Shown here in pieces: positions 19,901 to 32,847 of a stretch of DNA of 64,000 bases (position 1 is its first letter; each line of letters begins with the position of its first letter). The notes under the pieces were generated by a model, which ran no database searches, had not been told where the DNA came from, and saw nothing but the letters and a program-made list of their open reading frames with translations. The stretch is from JAICSD01 sp963836665 (GTDB taxonomy: Bacteria; Acidobacteriota; Vicinamibacteria; Vicinamibacterales; 2-12-FULL-66-21). The stretch spans positions 558,001-622,000 of the forward strand of contig CAWIKL010000001.1 in the NCBI GenBank assembly GCA_963836665.1, in the 5' to 3' direction. A program made the position numbers and the translations under genes.

Positions 19901-20044
19901 TCACGACCCAGGCTCTCCCCACCGCGCGCCCAGCGCGGGCGGCGTGTCCCCGGATTTCCGCGCTTGAATTGGTAAGCGCGGGGTTGGCGTGAGAGCCAGC
20001 TCGAAGCTGACGCCGGGGACAGCGCACATTGGACCGCTGGCCCG

Positions 20045-21052
20045 TCATGCGACGCCCGGCAGGGATCCGAACTGGCTGTAATCGAACGGCAAGAGCTCGG
20101 TCACGAGCGTGCCGACGCTGCGCTGAGATGCGTGCGTCGCCGCCTCGACGTGGTTCCGCAACGCCCCCTCCCCGTGACGACGCCACTCGAGATACAGATC
20201 GTCAAACACCGGCCGCCGCAACGCCTCGCGCAGCGTGCGGAAGCGATCGATCGCCGCGACCGAAAGGCCAGACACGTCACCCTGGTCCACGGCCTGGCGG
20301 GTGCGGAAGAACCACGCCAGGTCCTCTGGCGAGGCCGTGACCGTCACCCGTGGCTGTCGCTGATGCCGCTGGAAGGCGGCGTCACAGGCCTGCAAGCCGA
20401 TCGGGCTGGCGCCGATCGCGAGCACGGTCCACGCCGGGAGCCAGGCGAACAACCGGCTGTGCTCTTTGAGAAACTGCTCCAACCCTCGCCCCGCCGTGTC
20501 GGTGACCAGGCAGACGAAGGACGCGACCGGCGGATCGCCCATCACGGCGACCGGCCACTTGTCGAGGAAGTAGCGGGTGGTGCTCGCGGTCTCGGTGTTG
20601 GACGCGGCAAACACCCGCTGGGGCAGGTCACTCGGCGGCACGCCGAAGCGCGCCGCGAACAGATCCACCTTCTCGGCTTCCGTGCTGAGCCAGTCGACGT
20701 CCGCGTGGCGCAGCACGTAATCGAGCACCATGATCTTGCGCGCGATCAGCGCGGCACTGGCCGTCCGGCGGTTCCGATTCTCGTCCTGGCCAAGGGTCCG
20801 ATAGATGGCGCGCGCCTGCAGGTGATAGATGTGGCCGCGGTCCGCCCGCTGCGTGAACCGCTCGGCGAGGCCCCGGGCGACGAGCGCCTCGAAAAAGTCG
20901 CACACGTTCTTGCCATAGCGGATCCCGGCGAAGGCACTGTACTGACGCCGCAAGCAGTAACCGCTGTGCAGCGCCACCTGTGCGATAAAGCGCGTCTGGC
21001 GCGGCGTAAAGCCCAGTGGTTCCAGCGCGCGGACACGGTCCTCGAAGGTCAT
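20045..21052 (-). CDS. Hypothetical protein of the mobilisation region, N-terminal winged-helix-like
   Basis: A 335-residue intact protein. The first ~80 residues (GFTPRQTRFIAQVALHSGYCLRRQY..., ALVARGLAERF) read like a winged-helix DNA-binding domain; the remainder is mixed alpha/beta without a motif I recognise. Its ATG overlaps the stop of the upstream gene (ATGA), so the two are coupled. The neighbourhood of a traG-like gene suggests a role in element transfer or maintenance. Confidence 0.65.
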   Translation of the reverse strand: MTFEDRVRALEPLGFTPRQTRFIAQVALHSGYCLRRQYSAFAGIRYGKNVCDFFEALVARGLAERFTQRADRGHIYHLQARAIYRTLGQDENRNRRTASAALIARKIMVLDYVLRHADVDWLSTEAEKVDLFAARFGVPPSDLPQRVFAASNTETASTTRYFLDKWPVAVMGDPPVASFVCLVTDTAGRGLEQFLKEHSRLFAWLPAWTVLAIGASPIGLQACDAAFQRHQRQPRVTVTASPEDLAWFFRTRQAVDQGDVSGLSVAAIDRFRTLREALRRPVFDDLYLEWRRHGEGALRNHVEAATHASQRSVGTLVTELLPFDYSQFGSLPGVA

Positions 21053-21434
21053 CGCAACCGCTCCAAGTCATGCGGATCGAACGGCGTGCCGTCCCGACGT
21101 ACCGAGCCGTGCGCCAGCCGCGCAATAGCGCGCAACACCGGGGGCGGTCTGCCCCGGCAGCTGGCCGCGCGAGTGCTCGGTCACGAGTGCCACGTTTTCG
21201 GTGTTCGAGCCGTCCGTCGGCGGTTTCAACCTCGATGCGGAGAGCAGGCAACTCGAGGTGCCCGTGGATAGTGGGAACGCCCGACGCCGCGGTGAATGCT
21301 TCGATGTCGTCGGTTCGATCACTCTCGTCCGACGGATCGGGCCGATTGAGAAACGTCTGGTGCGCATCGAGTGCGTCGCTGCCGGCGAGGGTCCCGTCAT
21401 CGCCCTCGAACAGAGCAAGTCTCGTGACACGCAC
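21049..21434 (-). pseudogene. Small hypothetical gene with two frameshifts
   Basis: Reading frames spliced at two places give a ~128-residue protein from MRVTRLALFEGDD to FDPHDLERLR. One extra base lies near 21220 (GGACGGCTCG) and another near 21150 in a run of C. With both removed the stop overlaps the next gene's start as ATGA, which supports the reconstruction. The family is not recognised. It is either a decayed partner of the downstream gene or an intact gene with base-call errors. Confidence 0.55.
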
Positions 21435-21857
21435 GGGCGGCGCTGACGGCGCATCGTTATGAAGTCGCTCCGCCTTCTTGGGACAGACGGGCGAGCTCGG
21501 GTCCTATGCGCCGGCGGACCGTGTCTGGCGTCGCTGCATCTCGGTTCAGCGCAATGCACCGGCCTCCGCGACAGGCTCCCGCCGACCGCCCGAGCGCAGG
21601 CCGGGCAGGCTGCATGTGCGCGCGGCACCTCCGCGAGGCCCACGCTCGATTCGGCCGCGCTGACGTACGGGCGTGTCGTGAACGACGACAGTCACATCGT
21701 CGTTTTACGACACGAACCCGGGTCTTCGCGCGGACATGTGATCGCGACACCCGGCGTGTTATGAAGTTGGAGGAGACGTGGCTCTCGAACCTGCTATAAC
21801 TCGGCGCAACCACCCTGACGGGCTTGCAGTCGACCGGGCTCGGCAGCGCGAACACTA
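21435..21857. other. Gap between divergent genes
   Basis: About 420 bp between the leftward mobilisation genes and the rightward gene at 21858. Frames here are Arg/Ala-rich shadows. The 120 bp before 21858 are less GC-rich, and a TATAAC at 21795-21800 could be a -10 box, but no well-spaced -35 accompanies it. Confidence 0.4.
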
Positions 21858-22181
21858 ATGGCCAACACGTACGTCACGGATCTGCGTCACTACTTGGACG
21901 ACGACCAGGACCTGGCCGAGATGTCCGGACCAGCGCTCAATCTTGCGATGGTCTTGACGTCGATCGTCGCGTGGACGACCGACCATGAGCCGGAAGACAT
22001 CTTGCCTACGAACGTCTGGTGTTGGCGACGTCCGGGCCGGAAGCGCTGTCGCGGCGAACTGGTCGCGGACCTGCAGCACGGTTCCTCAGAGATCGTGTGG
22101 CACTGCCCGTTATGCGGGGTGAACGGCGTGATTCGCGGCTGGGAACACTCGCTCTGGGACCGGCGGCGCGGTCCAGCATGA
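21858..22181 (+). CDS. Small zinc-ribbon-like hypothetical protein
   Basis: A 107-residue protein with a helical N-terminal half (YLDDDQDLAEMSGPALNLAMVLTSIV) and a C-terminal half with spaced cysteines in WCWRRPGRKRCRG and WHCPLCGVNG, which could bind one zinc. It looks like a real gene. Function is unknown. It sits between the mobilisation genes and the toxin-antitoxin pair within the island. Confidence 0.65.
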   Translation: MANTYVTDLRHYLDDDQDLAEMSGPALNLAMVLTSIVAWTTDHEPEDILPTNVWCWRRPGRKRCRGELVADLQHGSSEIVWHCPLCGVNGVIRGWEHSLWDRRRGPA

Positions 22182-22219
22182 CCGCAGCAACGAGCCCCCC
22201 GCTCGGCATAGCGAACGAC

Positions 22220-22318
22220 GTGCCTGATGCTGCGTCGACCGCGTCGGCGCACGCGACGACCGCCTCGCCTATCCCTTGAACGGATTGTGAATCGTGAGCC
22301 GGCCATCGATCACCTGGC
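22220..22318. repeat. ~99-bp direct repeat (copy 1), 3' end of the vapC-like gene
   Basis: This stretch covers the last 16 codons of the PIN-domain toxin gene and its downstream flank, and matches 38983-39080 with only a few differences. The second copy lies 17 kb away, outside the island, next to a kinase gene. Confidence 0.8.
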
Positions 22319-22676
22319 CGGACTGCAAGTCTTCTGTATAGAGCGTGGCGCAGTCGGCCGCAAGGGCCGCCGCAATAATCAGCGCGTCATAGATGTGAAA
22401 GCCGTGCTGGCCCGCCAGGCGCAGGGCGTCGTCATGGATCTCCGCGGTGACCGGGCGGGGCGACGGACACAGAATCCGAATGGCGTCGAGCGCCTCGGTG
22501 ACCTCCGGCCAGGTCATCTGCAACTTTCGATGCGCGACGGAGGCCAGCTCATTTAACACCTGCACGCTAATCACACCGCCACTCGCGAGCAGCGCTTCGG
22601 CGGCAGGCGTCCGCGCGTCGTATTGCCCGATCGTATAGAGCAAGACGTTGGTGTCAAAGAACACCTTAGCGCTCAT
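22269..22676 (-). CDS. vapC: PIN-domain toxin (VapC family)
   Basis: PIN-domain toxins are metal-dependent RNases that stop translation when not neutralised. The 135-residue protein has the N-terminal FFDTNVLLY with the first acidic residue, a conserved Glu in QVLNELASV, and HIYDALIIAAAL with the later Asp. Length is normal. Its ATG overlaps the end of the antitoxin gene by 11 bp, the usual toxin-antitoxin arrangement. Such pairs stabilise mobile islands. Confidence 0.9.
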   Translation of the reverse strand: MSAKVFFDTNVLLYTIGQYDARTPAAEALLASGGVISVQVLNELASVAHRKLQMTWPEVTEALDAIRILCPSPRPVTAEIHDDALRLAGQHGFHIYDALIIAAALAADCATLYTEDLQSGQVIDGRLTIHNPFKG

Positions 22677-22896
22677 GAACCTCCTCTCGATCGAACGTGA
22701 AGCCGGCCGGTAACGCGCGCCGCAGGCGTCGCAGGCGTTCGATAGCCTTCTGCCGGCTGCGGTCGCGCGTCACTTCAAACTCGCGATCCCCCGCCACCCG
22801 GATCTCGATGTGATCGCCTTCCTTGAGTGCCAACGCCTCGACCACGGCGGTGGGCAGTCGCACCGCTAAACTGTTCCCCCACTTGGCGACCTGCAT
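22666..22896 (-). CDS. vapB: AbrB/MazE-type antitoxin of the PIN toxin
   Basis: The 76-residue protein begins MQVAKWGNSLAVRLP, the swapped-hairpin AbrB/SpoVT DNA-binding fold, followed by an acidic and basic tail likely to wrap the toxin. The start at 22896 has GGGAG upstream; longer frames to 23001 are not needed. A dyad at 22916-22939 lies directly upstream and is a likely autoregulatory operator. Confidence 0.88.
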   Translation of the reverse strand: MQVAKWGNSLAVRLPTAVVEALALKEGDHIEIRVAGDREFEVTRDRSRQKAIERLRRLRRALPAGFTFDREEVHER

Positions 22897-22915
22897 GTGC
22901 CTGCTCCCTTGAATA

Positions 22916-22939
22916 GATATACGTCTTGTATTGTATATC
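22916..22939 (-). promoter_or_regulatory. Putative vapBC operator dyad
   Basis: GATATAC (22916-22922) and GTATATC (22933-22939) form a perfect 7-bp inverted repeat with a 10-bp spacer, in an AT-rich patch 20-43 bp upstream of the antitoxin start. Toxin-antitoxin complexes usually repress their own promoter through such dyads. Binding is inferred. Confidence 0.55.
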
Positions 22940-23222
22940 ATCTCTCGGCTACGAACGCAGGCGCCTTCACGCGACGCGCGGTGATACGCGGGGTGGTTCA
23001 CGGCGACGGGCAGCTTGCCGAGGAACTACCGCCTGGTGGGGTACCGGGGCGGCTTGTGCGGGAAGTATCTGAGCCGGTCGCCACACCAGCGACCGGCGAC
23101 CTGAACCGAACGTTCGCCGCCGTCTCTCGCAGGGCGATCTTCGGTCGTCGCCGCCCGAGCAGCAGCAGTGAACGCCGCCGGGCTGGCCGCGGGGCACGCA
23201 GGCATATCGGCACGGTGCCGCG

Positions 23223-24350
23223 TCACGCGATCCTTGACATCACCCGGGACAGCCCCGCGCGCGTCACCTTCGCGTAGCGCTCGATCAACTCCAACGACGA
23301 ATGCGTCAACTGATGCTGCACCTCACGTGTGGAGGCGCCCTTCTCGAGCATGTGCGTCGCGAGCGAATGCCGCAACCAATACGTCGTGATGTGGTGCGGA
23401 TAGTTCGCCTTCTGTGCCGCCTTCTTCACCCACCAATTGACCGTGCGCTGCTCGAACCCTCGGTCCGTCCGGCCCGGCCGCTCGTCGGCGAACCGATAGC
23501 CGCCGGCGTCCGCGAACTCGATCAGACGTCGAAAGGCTTGGACGCCGGCCTTCGGTAACGCGATCGGGTTGCTCCGCCCGCCCTTCGCCGCAGGCACAAA
23601 CACCGTCGCGTGCGAGATGTCGATATCGCTCCGCCGAATGCGATTGAGCTGCGAGGGCCGCATGCCCGTCCAGGCTAAACAACGAATGATCGCGCTATTC
23701 ACGTTGTCGTCCGGCAGCTCGGCGAGAATCTTCCTCACCCACACGAAGTCAATCGCATTGATCTTGCGGTCGGGCTCCTTGAACCGATCGACGTCCAAAC
23801 ACGGGTTGTAGCCGCGCTTGCCATTCAGCAACGCGTAGAAGTTGGAAAGCGCCGACAGTCGGTGATTCAGTGATGACTCCGAGAGAGGTCTTGGGGGCAC
23901 CGTCTGGCCGTGCCGGTTCCTCCGGCCGGTCTCACTCCCTCTCGCCCAGGCGCTCAAGTGTTTGCGAATCTCGATCGGCTTGATCCGGTTGCGGTTCCGG
24001 CCGCTGAACAGGGCGGCCCACCGGCGAATGTCGATCGCGCGCTCGTTGAACGACGCCAGATGTGAGACCTGCGGTAAGTAATCGTTCTCGACGTCAGCTT
24101 CAAAGGTGCCCTTGACGGCCGCCCGATCGACATCGGCCTTCACCGTTCCGCTCTCCGAACGCATCCAGTCGGTGATTTCGCCCAGGGGCGTATCCGACTC
24201 GAACCGACGGGCAATGCGCTGCGCGCGCACCATCAACTGTACGCGGTAGCACCACGGCTGGCCCTTGCGCACGGGTCCGTTCGTCGCGCGATCCGCGCGG
24301 AGGATTCCCGCTGGCAGTCGTCGATCGGTCCGGTCCTTGTGTTTGGCCAT
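23223..24350 (-). CDS. int: Tyrosine recombinase (phage-type integrase) of the island
   Basis: The 375-residue integrase has an N-terminal SAM-like/arm-binding region and a C-terminal catalytic domain: the first Arg in TGMRPSQLNRI, the HxLRH-like box in YWLRHSLATHML, and the nucleophile Tyr in LIERYAKV. All are intact. The gene lies 208 bp inside the right att core and reads inward, with four 13-bp repeats between it and attR. It should catalyse integration at tRNA-Gly. A truncated close paralogue is at 32541. The catalytic third and about 170 bp beyond its stop are repeated there. Confidence 0.93.
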   Translation of the reverse strand: MAKHKDRTDRRLPAGILRADRATNGPVRKGQPWCYRVQLMVRAQRIARRFESDTPLGEITDWMRSESGTVKADVDRAAVKGTFEADVENDYLPQVSHLASFNERAIDIRRWAALFSGRNRNRIKPIEIRKHLSAWARGSETGRRNRHGQTVPPRPLSESSLNHRLSALSNFYALLNGKRGYNPCLDVDRFKEPDRKINAIDFVWVRKILAELPDDNVNSAIIRCLAWTGMRPSQLNRIRRSDIDISHATVFVPAAKGGRSNPIALPKAGVQAFRRLIEFADAGGYRFADERPGRTDRGFEQRTVNWWVKKAAQKANYPHHITTYWLRHSLATHMLEKGASTREVQHQLTHSSLELIERYAKVTRAGLSRVMSRIA

Positions 24351-24358
24351 CCGATTCT

Positions 24359-24460
24359 CCGGCGTAAATTTGGGTTCCGGCGTAAATTCTAGCGCCGTTG
24401 GCTCCCGTTGCCGAGAAAAGCCAGTGAGAACATTCCCGGCGTAAATCCCGGCGTAAACTT
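24359..24460 (-). repeat. Four 13-bp repeats, probable integrase arm sites (right end)
   Basis: CCGGCGTAAATTT or one/two-base variants occur at 24359-24371, 24377-24389, 24436-24448 and 24448-24460. They match the two repeats at the left end (3551-3576), in the same direct orientation on the + strand. They also lie directly upstream of the integrase start, so the integrase could control its own expression. Confidence 0.65.
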
Positions 24461-24557
24461 GCGTCCATTATGGGGTTTTTGGGGGTCTTTCGGTATTTCT
24501 CAGGACGTGAATTTGTTCGGCAAATGGCGACACAGAGCCAGATCGAGATCGCATTTT

Positions 24558-24604
24558 CTGGCTTCCCAAGCCAGTTAGACGGGTTCGATCCCCGTAGCCC
24601 GCTC
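24558..24604 (+). other. attR core: duplicated 3' part of tRNA-Gly
   Basis: The 47 bases are identical to 3489-3535. The upstream half of the tRNA is absent here (the acceptor 5' strand and D-arm are missing), so this is not a functional tRNA gene. Confidence 0.9.
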
Positions 24605-24619
24605 CACACTTTTTCGATT

Positions 24620-24645
24620 CCGGTGTAGAAAAGCGGTGTAAATCT
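24620..24645 (+). repeat. Degenerate pair of 13-bp repeats right of attR
   Basis: CCGGTGTAGAAAA and GCGGTGTAAATCT lie 16 bp past the att core, exactly the offset of the tandem pair right of attL, and both pairs are followed by TGCAG. This copy has drifted. It suggests that the DNA right of 24604 is the left end of a second, older element of the same type. Confidence 0.55.
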
Positions 24646-24749
24646 GCAGCGTCAGCTGCGGGATGCCACCCGCACCGCTCGGGTGGCCCGTCAGTCGCTC
24701 GCGGCGGCCATTCAGCAGCATTCTGAGAACGACAGAACGCGGGATCGAC

Positions 24750-24914
24750 GGCGCCCGCCACCGCTCCGCGATCTACCATGTCGTCGTGGAGAATGCAGCA
24801 GGCACGGGTCGCGGCGTGCGTTCCGTGACGGTAGGCGCGCATGCCGTGCCCGATGGCGAGATCCTGCTCATGGACGACGGAAAAACCCGTGAAGTTCGAG
24901 TCGAGCTTGGCTGA
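24750..24914 (+). pseudogene. C-terminal fragment of a GH94/cyclic beta-glucan-synthase-like protein
   Basis: The last ~50 codons of this frame (RSAIYHVVVENAAG..., VTVGAHAVPDGEILLMDDGKTREVRVELG) match the terminal beta domain of GH94 phosphorylases and NdvB-type beta-1,2-glucan synthases. Everything upstream is missing; the fragment starts about 150 bp from attR. It ends 31 bp before the GH144-like gene, a partner domain of the same glucan pathway. It is a scar, not a working gene. Confidence 0.6.
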
Positions 24915-24945
24915 GGGACAGCCGAAGGGAACACAAGAAGAGAGG

Positions 24946-26265
24946 ATGGCCGACCAAGTGTCGGCAGGGGAGGACTTGGACCGGCTGCCGACGGACAAGG
25001 AACTCGCCCGGCTTCAGCGCACCACGGTGCTGTACTACCTTCACGAGACCAACCCGGACAACGGGCTGGTCCGTGACAAGACCGACCCCGACGCGCCATG
25101 CAGCATCGCGGCCGTCGGTCTCGCTCTGGCGACGATCCCGGCTGTGGTCGAGCGCGGCGTGCTCATTCGCAAGTTCGCCGCGAAGTCCGCCCGCCGCAGA
25201 CTCCGCAGCCTGATGACCCTCCGGCAAGGACCTGAGCCGGACGCCGCCGGGTACAAGGGCTTTTTCTATCACTTCCTCGACATCGATACTGGCCGCCGCG
25301 TCTGGAACTGCGAGCTCTCGACGCTCGATTCAGCGTTCCTGTTCGCGGGTGCCCTTACCTGTGCCACTTACTTCGACGCCGACACGGAGGAAGAGACCGA
25401 AGTCCGACGCCTGGTTGACGCGCTCTACCACCGGGCCGACTGGGAGTGGGTGTGCAATGGTGGCGCAACGCTCACCCACGGCTGGAAGCCCGAGACCGGC
25501 TTCCTGGCGTACCGCTACGAGGGGTACGACGAGGGGCTCTTGCTCTATCTTCTCGCGCTCGGCTCGCCGACTCACCCACTCCCGCCGGAGAGTTACAACG
25601 CGTACTGCGCCACCTATCAGTGGAAGGAAATCTACGGCCGCGAGCTGCTCTACTCCGGCCCGTTGTTTACACACCAACTGTCGCACCTCTGGATCGATTT
25701 CCGTGGTATTCGCGACGCGTTCATGCGCGAGCGTGGCAGCGACTACTTCGAGAACACCCGGCAGGCGACCTTCGTGCAGCAGGAGTATGCCGTCAGGAAC
25801 CCGCTCGGCTTCGAGGGCTACGGCGAGCACTGTTGGGGCATCACGGCCTCTGATGGCCCGGGCTGGGTCAAGCGCGCGGTGAACGGCGTCGACCGGGAGT
25901 TTTTTGGCTACATCGCCCGAGGGGCCCCGTTTGGCCCAGACGACGGCACCGTCTCACCATGGGTCGTAGTCGCGTCGCTGCCGTTCGCGCCGGAAATCGT
26001 GATCCCGACCGTCCGACAGTTCGCTCGACTGGACCTTGGAATGACCGCCCCCTATGGATTCAAGCCGTCGTTCAACCAGACCTTCGCCGTGGAAGAGAGT
26101 CCGACAGGTTGGTGGGTCACGCCCCACCACTTCGGCATCGACCAGGGCCCGGTCGTGTTGATGATCGAGAACTACCGATCGGGTCTCATCTGGGACATCA
26201 TGCGCTGCTGCCCCGCAGTGATCGCGGGACTACGGCGAGCCGGGTTCAACGGCGGCTGGCTCTGA
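24946..26265 (+). CDS. Glucoamylase-family (PF10091/GH144-like) glucan hydrolase
   Basis: The 439-residue protein fits the 'putative glucoamylase' family, whose characterised members include endo-beta-1,2-glucanases and which occurs as a domain in cyclic beta-1,2-glucan synthases. Typical segments are GFFYHFLDIDTGRRVWNCELSTLDSAFLFAG, the acidic DEGLLLYLLALGSPTHPLP, and FEGYGEHCWGITASDGPG. It appears intact. No clear signal peptide is present, suggesting cytoplasmic action on imported oligosaccharides. The start at 24946 has AAGAAGAGAGG upstream; the frame stays open to 24841. The GH94 tail just upstream supports a beta-1,2-glucan role, by inference. Confidence 0.8.
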   Translation: MADQVSAGEDLDRLPTDKELARLQRTTVLYYLHETNPDNGLVRDKTDPDAPCSIAAVGLALATIPAVVERGVLIRKFAAKSARRRLRSLMTLRQGPEPDAAGYKGFFYHFLDIDTGRRVWNCELSTLDSAFLFAGALTCATYFDADTEEETEVRRLVDALYHRADWEWVCNGGATLTHGWKPETGFLAYRYEGYDEGLLLYLLALGSPTHPLPPESYNAYCATYQWKEIYGRELLYSGPLFTHQLSHLWIDFRGIRDAFMRERGSDYFENTRQATFVQQEYAVRNPLGFEGYGEHCWGITASDGPGWVKRAVNGVDREFFGYIARGAPFGPDDGTVSPWVVVASLPFAPEIVIPTVRQFARLDLGMTAPYGFKPSFNQTFAVEESPTGWWVTPHHFGIDQGPVVLMIENYRSGLIWDIMRCCPAVIAGLRRAGFNGGWL

Positions 26266-26642
26266 AGCGGCGGTTATGCGCGTCAATGGCCGCGGCTAGA
26301 CTGGAAAAGGCTCGTAAGTCAAGGTGACTCACTCGGTGGCGACGACTCATGGTGCCGCCCGCGTCGACATTTTCCCTTCGTGGACCTCGTCGCTATCCTT
26401 CAGTGTCTATGTCGCTTCTACACTCTCAGAGGCTGCCCTTGGCTTGCGATATCAAGTAGTCCGAGCTCCCGTTCGGCTCAGTTCTCACAGAGTTTCGATT
26501 TCAGATAACGGTTCCGATTCTGCGGGCTCCCCTCGTTTGACCTGGCCTCTCCAGACGTCTTGACAAGTACCTCGTCACCTTGCCCATGTGTGTGATGATG
26601 GTCGAGGCCGATACGCTTTGGAGCGGAAAGGACTGAAGGCCT
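26266..26642. other. Non-coding gap in the decayed element
   Basis: About 380 bp, visibly less GC-rich than the flanks, with no coding-like frame. A short phrase near 26590 (TGTGTGATGATGGTCG) recurs at 32300, hinting at shared element sequence. Nothing else is recognised. Confidence 0.45.
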
Positions 26643-26798
26643 ATGCATGCCGAGGATCCGAAGGCATCCGACGTCCTGTACATCAAAGCCCTGGCGGCTG
26701 CCTTCACGGTCAACACGATCCCCGATGCGGCATTGAACGCCCAACTCATTGCTGGTCGTGATCACGTCGATGAGCGCCGTGCTCGCCATCTGGGATAA
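26643..26798 (+). pseudogene. Transaldolase fragment
   Basis: The 51-codon frame contains EDPKASDVLYIKALAA followed by FTVNTIPDAAL, closely matching the C-terminal part of bacterial transaldolases, which link glycolysis and the pentose phosphate pathway. The N-terminal ~300 residues and the true end are missing. It stops 3 bp before the glucokinase start, the order expected for a sugar-phosphate operon. Confidence 0.6.
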
Positions 26799-26801
26799 CG
26801 T

Positions 26802-27497
26802 ATGCGCGTGCTGGTGATAGACGTCGGCGGAACCAACGTGAAGATCCTCGCAAGCGGGCAGAAAGCGCCGCGCAAGGTACGGTCTGGCCCGAAACTGACG
26901 CCGAGGAAGATGGTCGCCGCCGTGAAGACGCTCGCCGCGGATTGGAAGTACGACGCGGTCGCGATCGGCTACCCGGGACGGGTCCACCACGGTCGCATCA
27001 TGGTGGAACCGCACAACCTCGGCCGGGGATGGGTAGGATTCGATTTCAGGTCCGCGTTCGGCCGCCCGGTACGGATCCTCAACGATGCGGCGATGCAGGC
27101 GCTGGGGAGCTACAAGCGCGGACTGCTGCTGTTTCTGGGCCTCGGCACCGGCCTGGGCGCCGCGCTCGTGGCCGACGGCGTCGTCATTCCGATGGAACTG
27201 GCTCACCTGTCATTCAAGAACGGTACCTACGAGGACTACCTTGGTCTCAGGGCGCCGCGGCGACTGGGCCGGAAGAAGTGGCAGAAGTACGTCGAGTTCG
27301 GGACGGCCCGGATGATCGAGGCAGTCCATCCAGACGATGTTGTGCTTGGCGGCGGGAATGCGCGAAGACTGAAGAAACTGCCGGAGGGTTCCCGCCTCGG
27401 CAGTAACGCCTGCGCGTTCGCGGGCGGCTTCCGCCTGTGGGACGACCCGTCGCGCCGCCGGTCATCCGCAGGAACCCAATCCAGTCGCATGCAGTGA
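26802..27497 (+). CDS. ROK-type (polyphosphate-like) glucokinase
   Basis: The 231-residue protein starts VLVIDVGGTNVKI (phosphate loop), with the ILNDAAMQALG catalytic-Asp region and the GLGTGLGAALV second phosphate motif. It resembles polyphosphate/ATP glucokinases of the ROK family, making glucose-6-phosphate, the substrate of the isomerase 31 bp downstream. The end (about 20 residues after FRLWDD) is longer than usual and Ser/Arg-rich, which may be a read-through into decayed DNA. ATP or polyphosphate use is not resolvable. Confidence 0.85.
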   Translation: MRVLVIDVGGTNVKILASGQKAPRKVRSGPKLTPRKMVAAVKTLAADWKYDAVAIGYPGRVHHGRIMVEPHNLGRGWVGFDFRSAFGRPVRILNDAAMQALGSYKRGLLLFLGLGTGLGAALVADGVVIPMELAHLSFKNGTYEDYLGLRAPRRLGRKKWQKYVEFGTARMIEAVHPDDVVLGGGNARRLKKLPEGSRLGSNACAFAGGFRLWDDPSRRRSSAGTQSSRMQ

Positions 27498-27528
27498 CGC
27501 AACGCAGGACCTGCAGGGAGCATCCCCA

Positions 27529-29196
<1,668 letters not shown>

Positions 29197-29340
29197 GGCG
29201 AGGGACGCTGGACCATCTTGGCGGCGATCGACGAGGATGTGCCGGTGCCTGCGGTGACCGCTGCGCTCTACGCACGGTTCAGCTCGTCCGGCGAAGCGGT
29301 CCAGAACCAGCTGTGGTCGCCTGCGCTACCAGTTCAGTAG
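29197..29340 (+). pseudogene. 6-phosphogluconate dehydrogenase C-terminal fragment
   Basis: Directly after the pgi stop, an open frame of 47 codons without start reads GEGRWTILAAIDEDVPVPAVTAALYARFSSSGEA..., the C-terminal substrate and dimer region of decarboxylating 6-phosphogluconate dehydrogenases, ending at TAG 29338-29340. The rest of the gene is gone. It fits the pentose-phosphate theme of the transaldolase fragment. Confidence 0.65.
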
Positions 29341-29425
29341 GCACCACGAGTAGTCCCACGAGATGATCAAATGACGACTGGGACCGCGACGGTCGGGACC
29401 TACACCAGCGAAGGATCGTCGTCTT

Positions 29426-32186
<2,761 letters not shown>

Positions 32187-32540
32187 CCGTCCTGGTCATG
32201 ACGCTCGCAGTGCTAGACGACGTCGATACGGTCGCGCGACACGCGCCGAGGTCTTTGCCGCGCATAACGATGTCCCTTAACTCAGGGAGACCGTCCCACG
32301 TGTGTGATGATGGTCGGCGCCGATGCTCGAAGCGCGTCGCGGGCGTTGGTGTTCGCCGCGACGCGACTCCTGGAGCGCTGCTGGGGTTGCTGGACGGCTT
32401 GTGCGGGACGTATCCGAGCCGGTCGCAAGACCGGTGATCGGCGACCTGAACCAAACGTGCGCCACCATCTCTCGCAGCGATCTTCGGTGGTCGCAGCCGA
32501 GCACCGGCAACTAGGTCGCTCGGCTCGGCAAGGACCCGCG
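32187..32540. other. Repeat-bearing gap (homologous to the flank of the intact integrase)
   Basis: No gene is seen. From about 32395 the sequence parallels 23050-23222, the region just past the stop of the intact integrase, with scattered differences. This extends the integrase duplication to about 440 bp. Confidence 0.6.
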
Positions 32541-32838
32541 TCACGCGATCTTTGACATGACCCGGGACAGCCCCGCGCGCGTCACCTTCGCGTAGCGCTC
32601 GATCAACTCCAGCGACGACTGTGTCAACTGATGCTGCACCTCGCGTGTGGACGCGCCCTTCTCGAGCATGTGCGTCGCGAGCGAATGTCGCAACCAATAC
32701 GTCGTGATGTGGTGCGGGTATTGCGCCTTCTCTGCCGCCTCCTTCACCCACCAACTCACCGTTCGCTGCTCGAACCCCCGGTCAGTCCGCTCCGGCCGCT
32801 CATCAGCGAATCGACAGCCGCCCGCGTCCGCGAACGTG
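32541..32838 (-). pseudogene. Truncated tyrosine recombinase (C-terminal third)
   Basis: The frame encodes the integrase C-terminus, nearly identical to 23223-23535: WWVKEAAEKAQYPHHITTYWLRHSLATHML and LIERYAKVTRAGLSRVMSKIA, including the catalytic Tyr. Homology stops at about 32838, where the N-terminal two thirds and any att site have been lost. It is the integrase remnant of the second element. Confidence 0.88.
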
Positions 32839-32847
32839 ATCTCGAAG

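Noticed and set aside
24558..24604. Second functional tRNA-Gly gene
   Set aside because: Only the 3' two thirds are present. The 5' acceptor strand and D-arm are replaced by unrelated sequence, so no cloverleaf can form.
26478..27206. 242-codon minus-strand frame across the glucokinase start
   Set aside because: It overlaps the glucokinase and transaldolase fragment in antisense and shows no coherent protein features.
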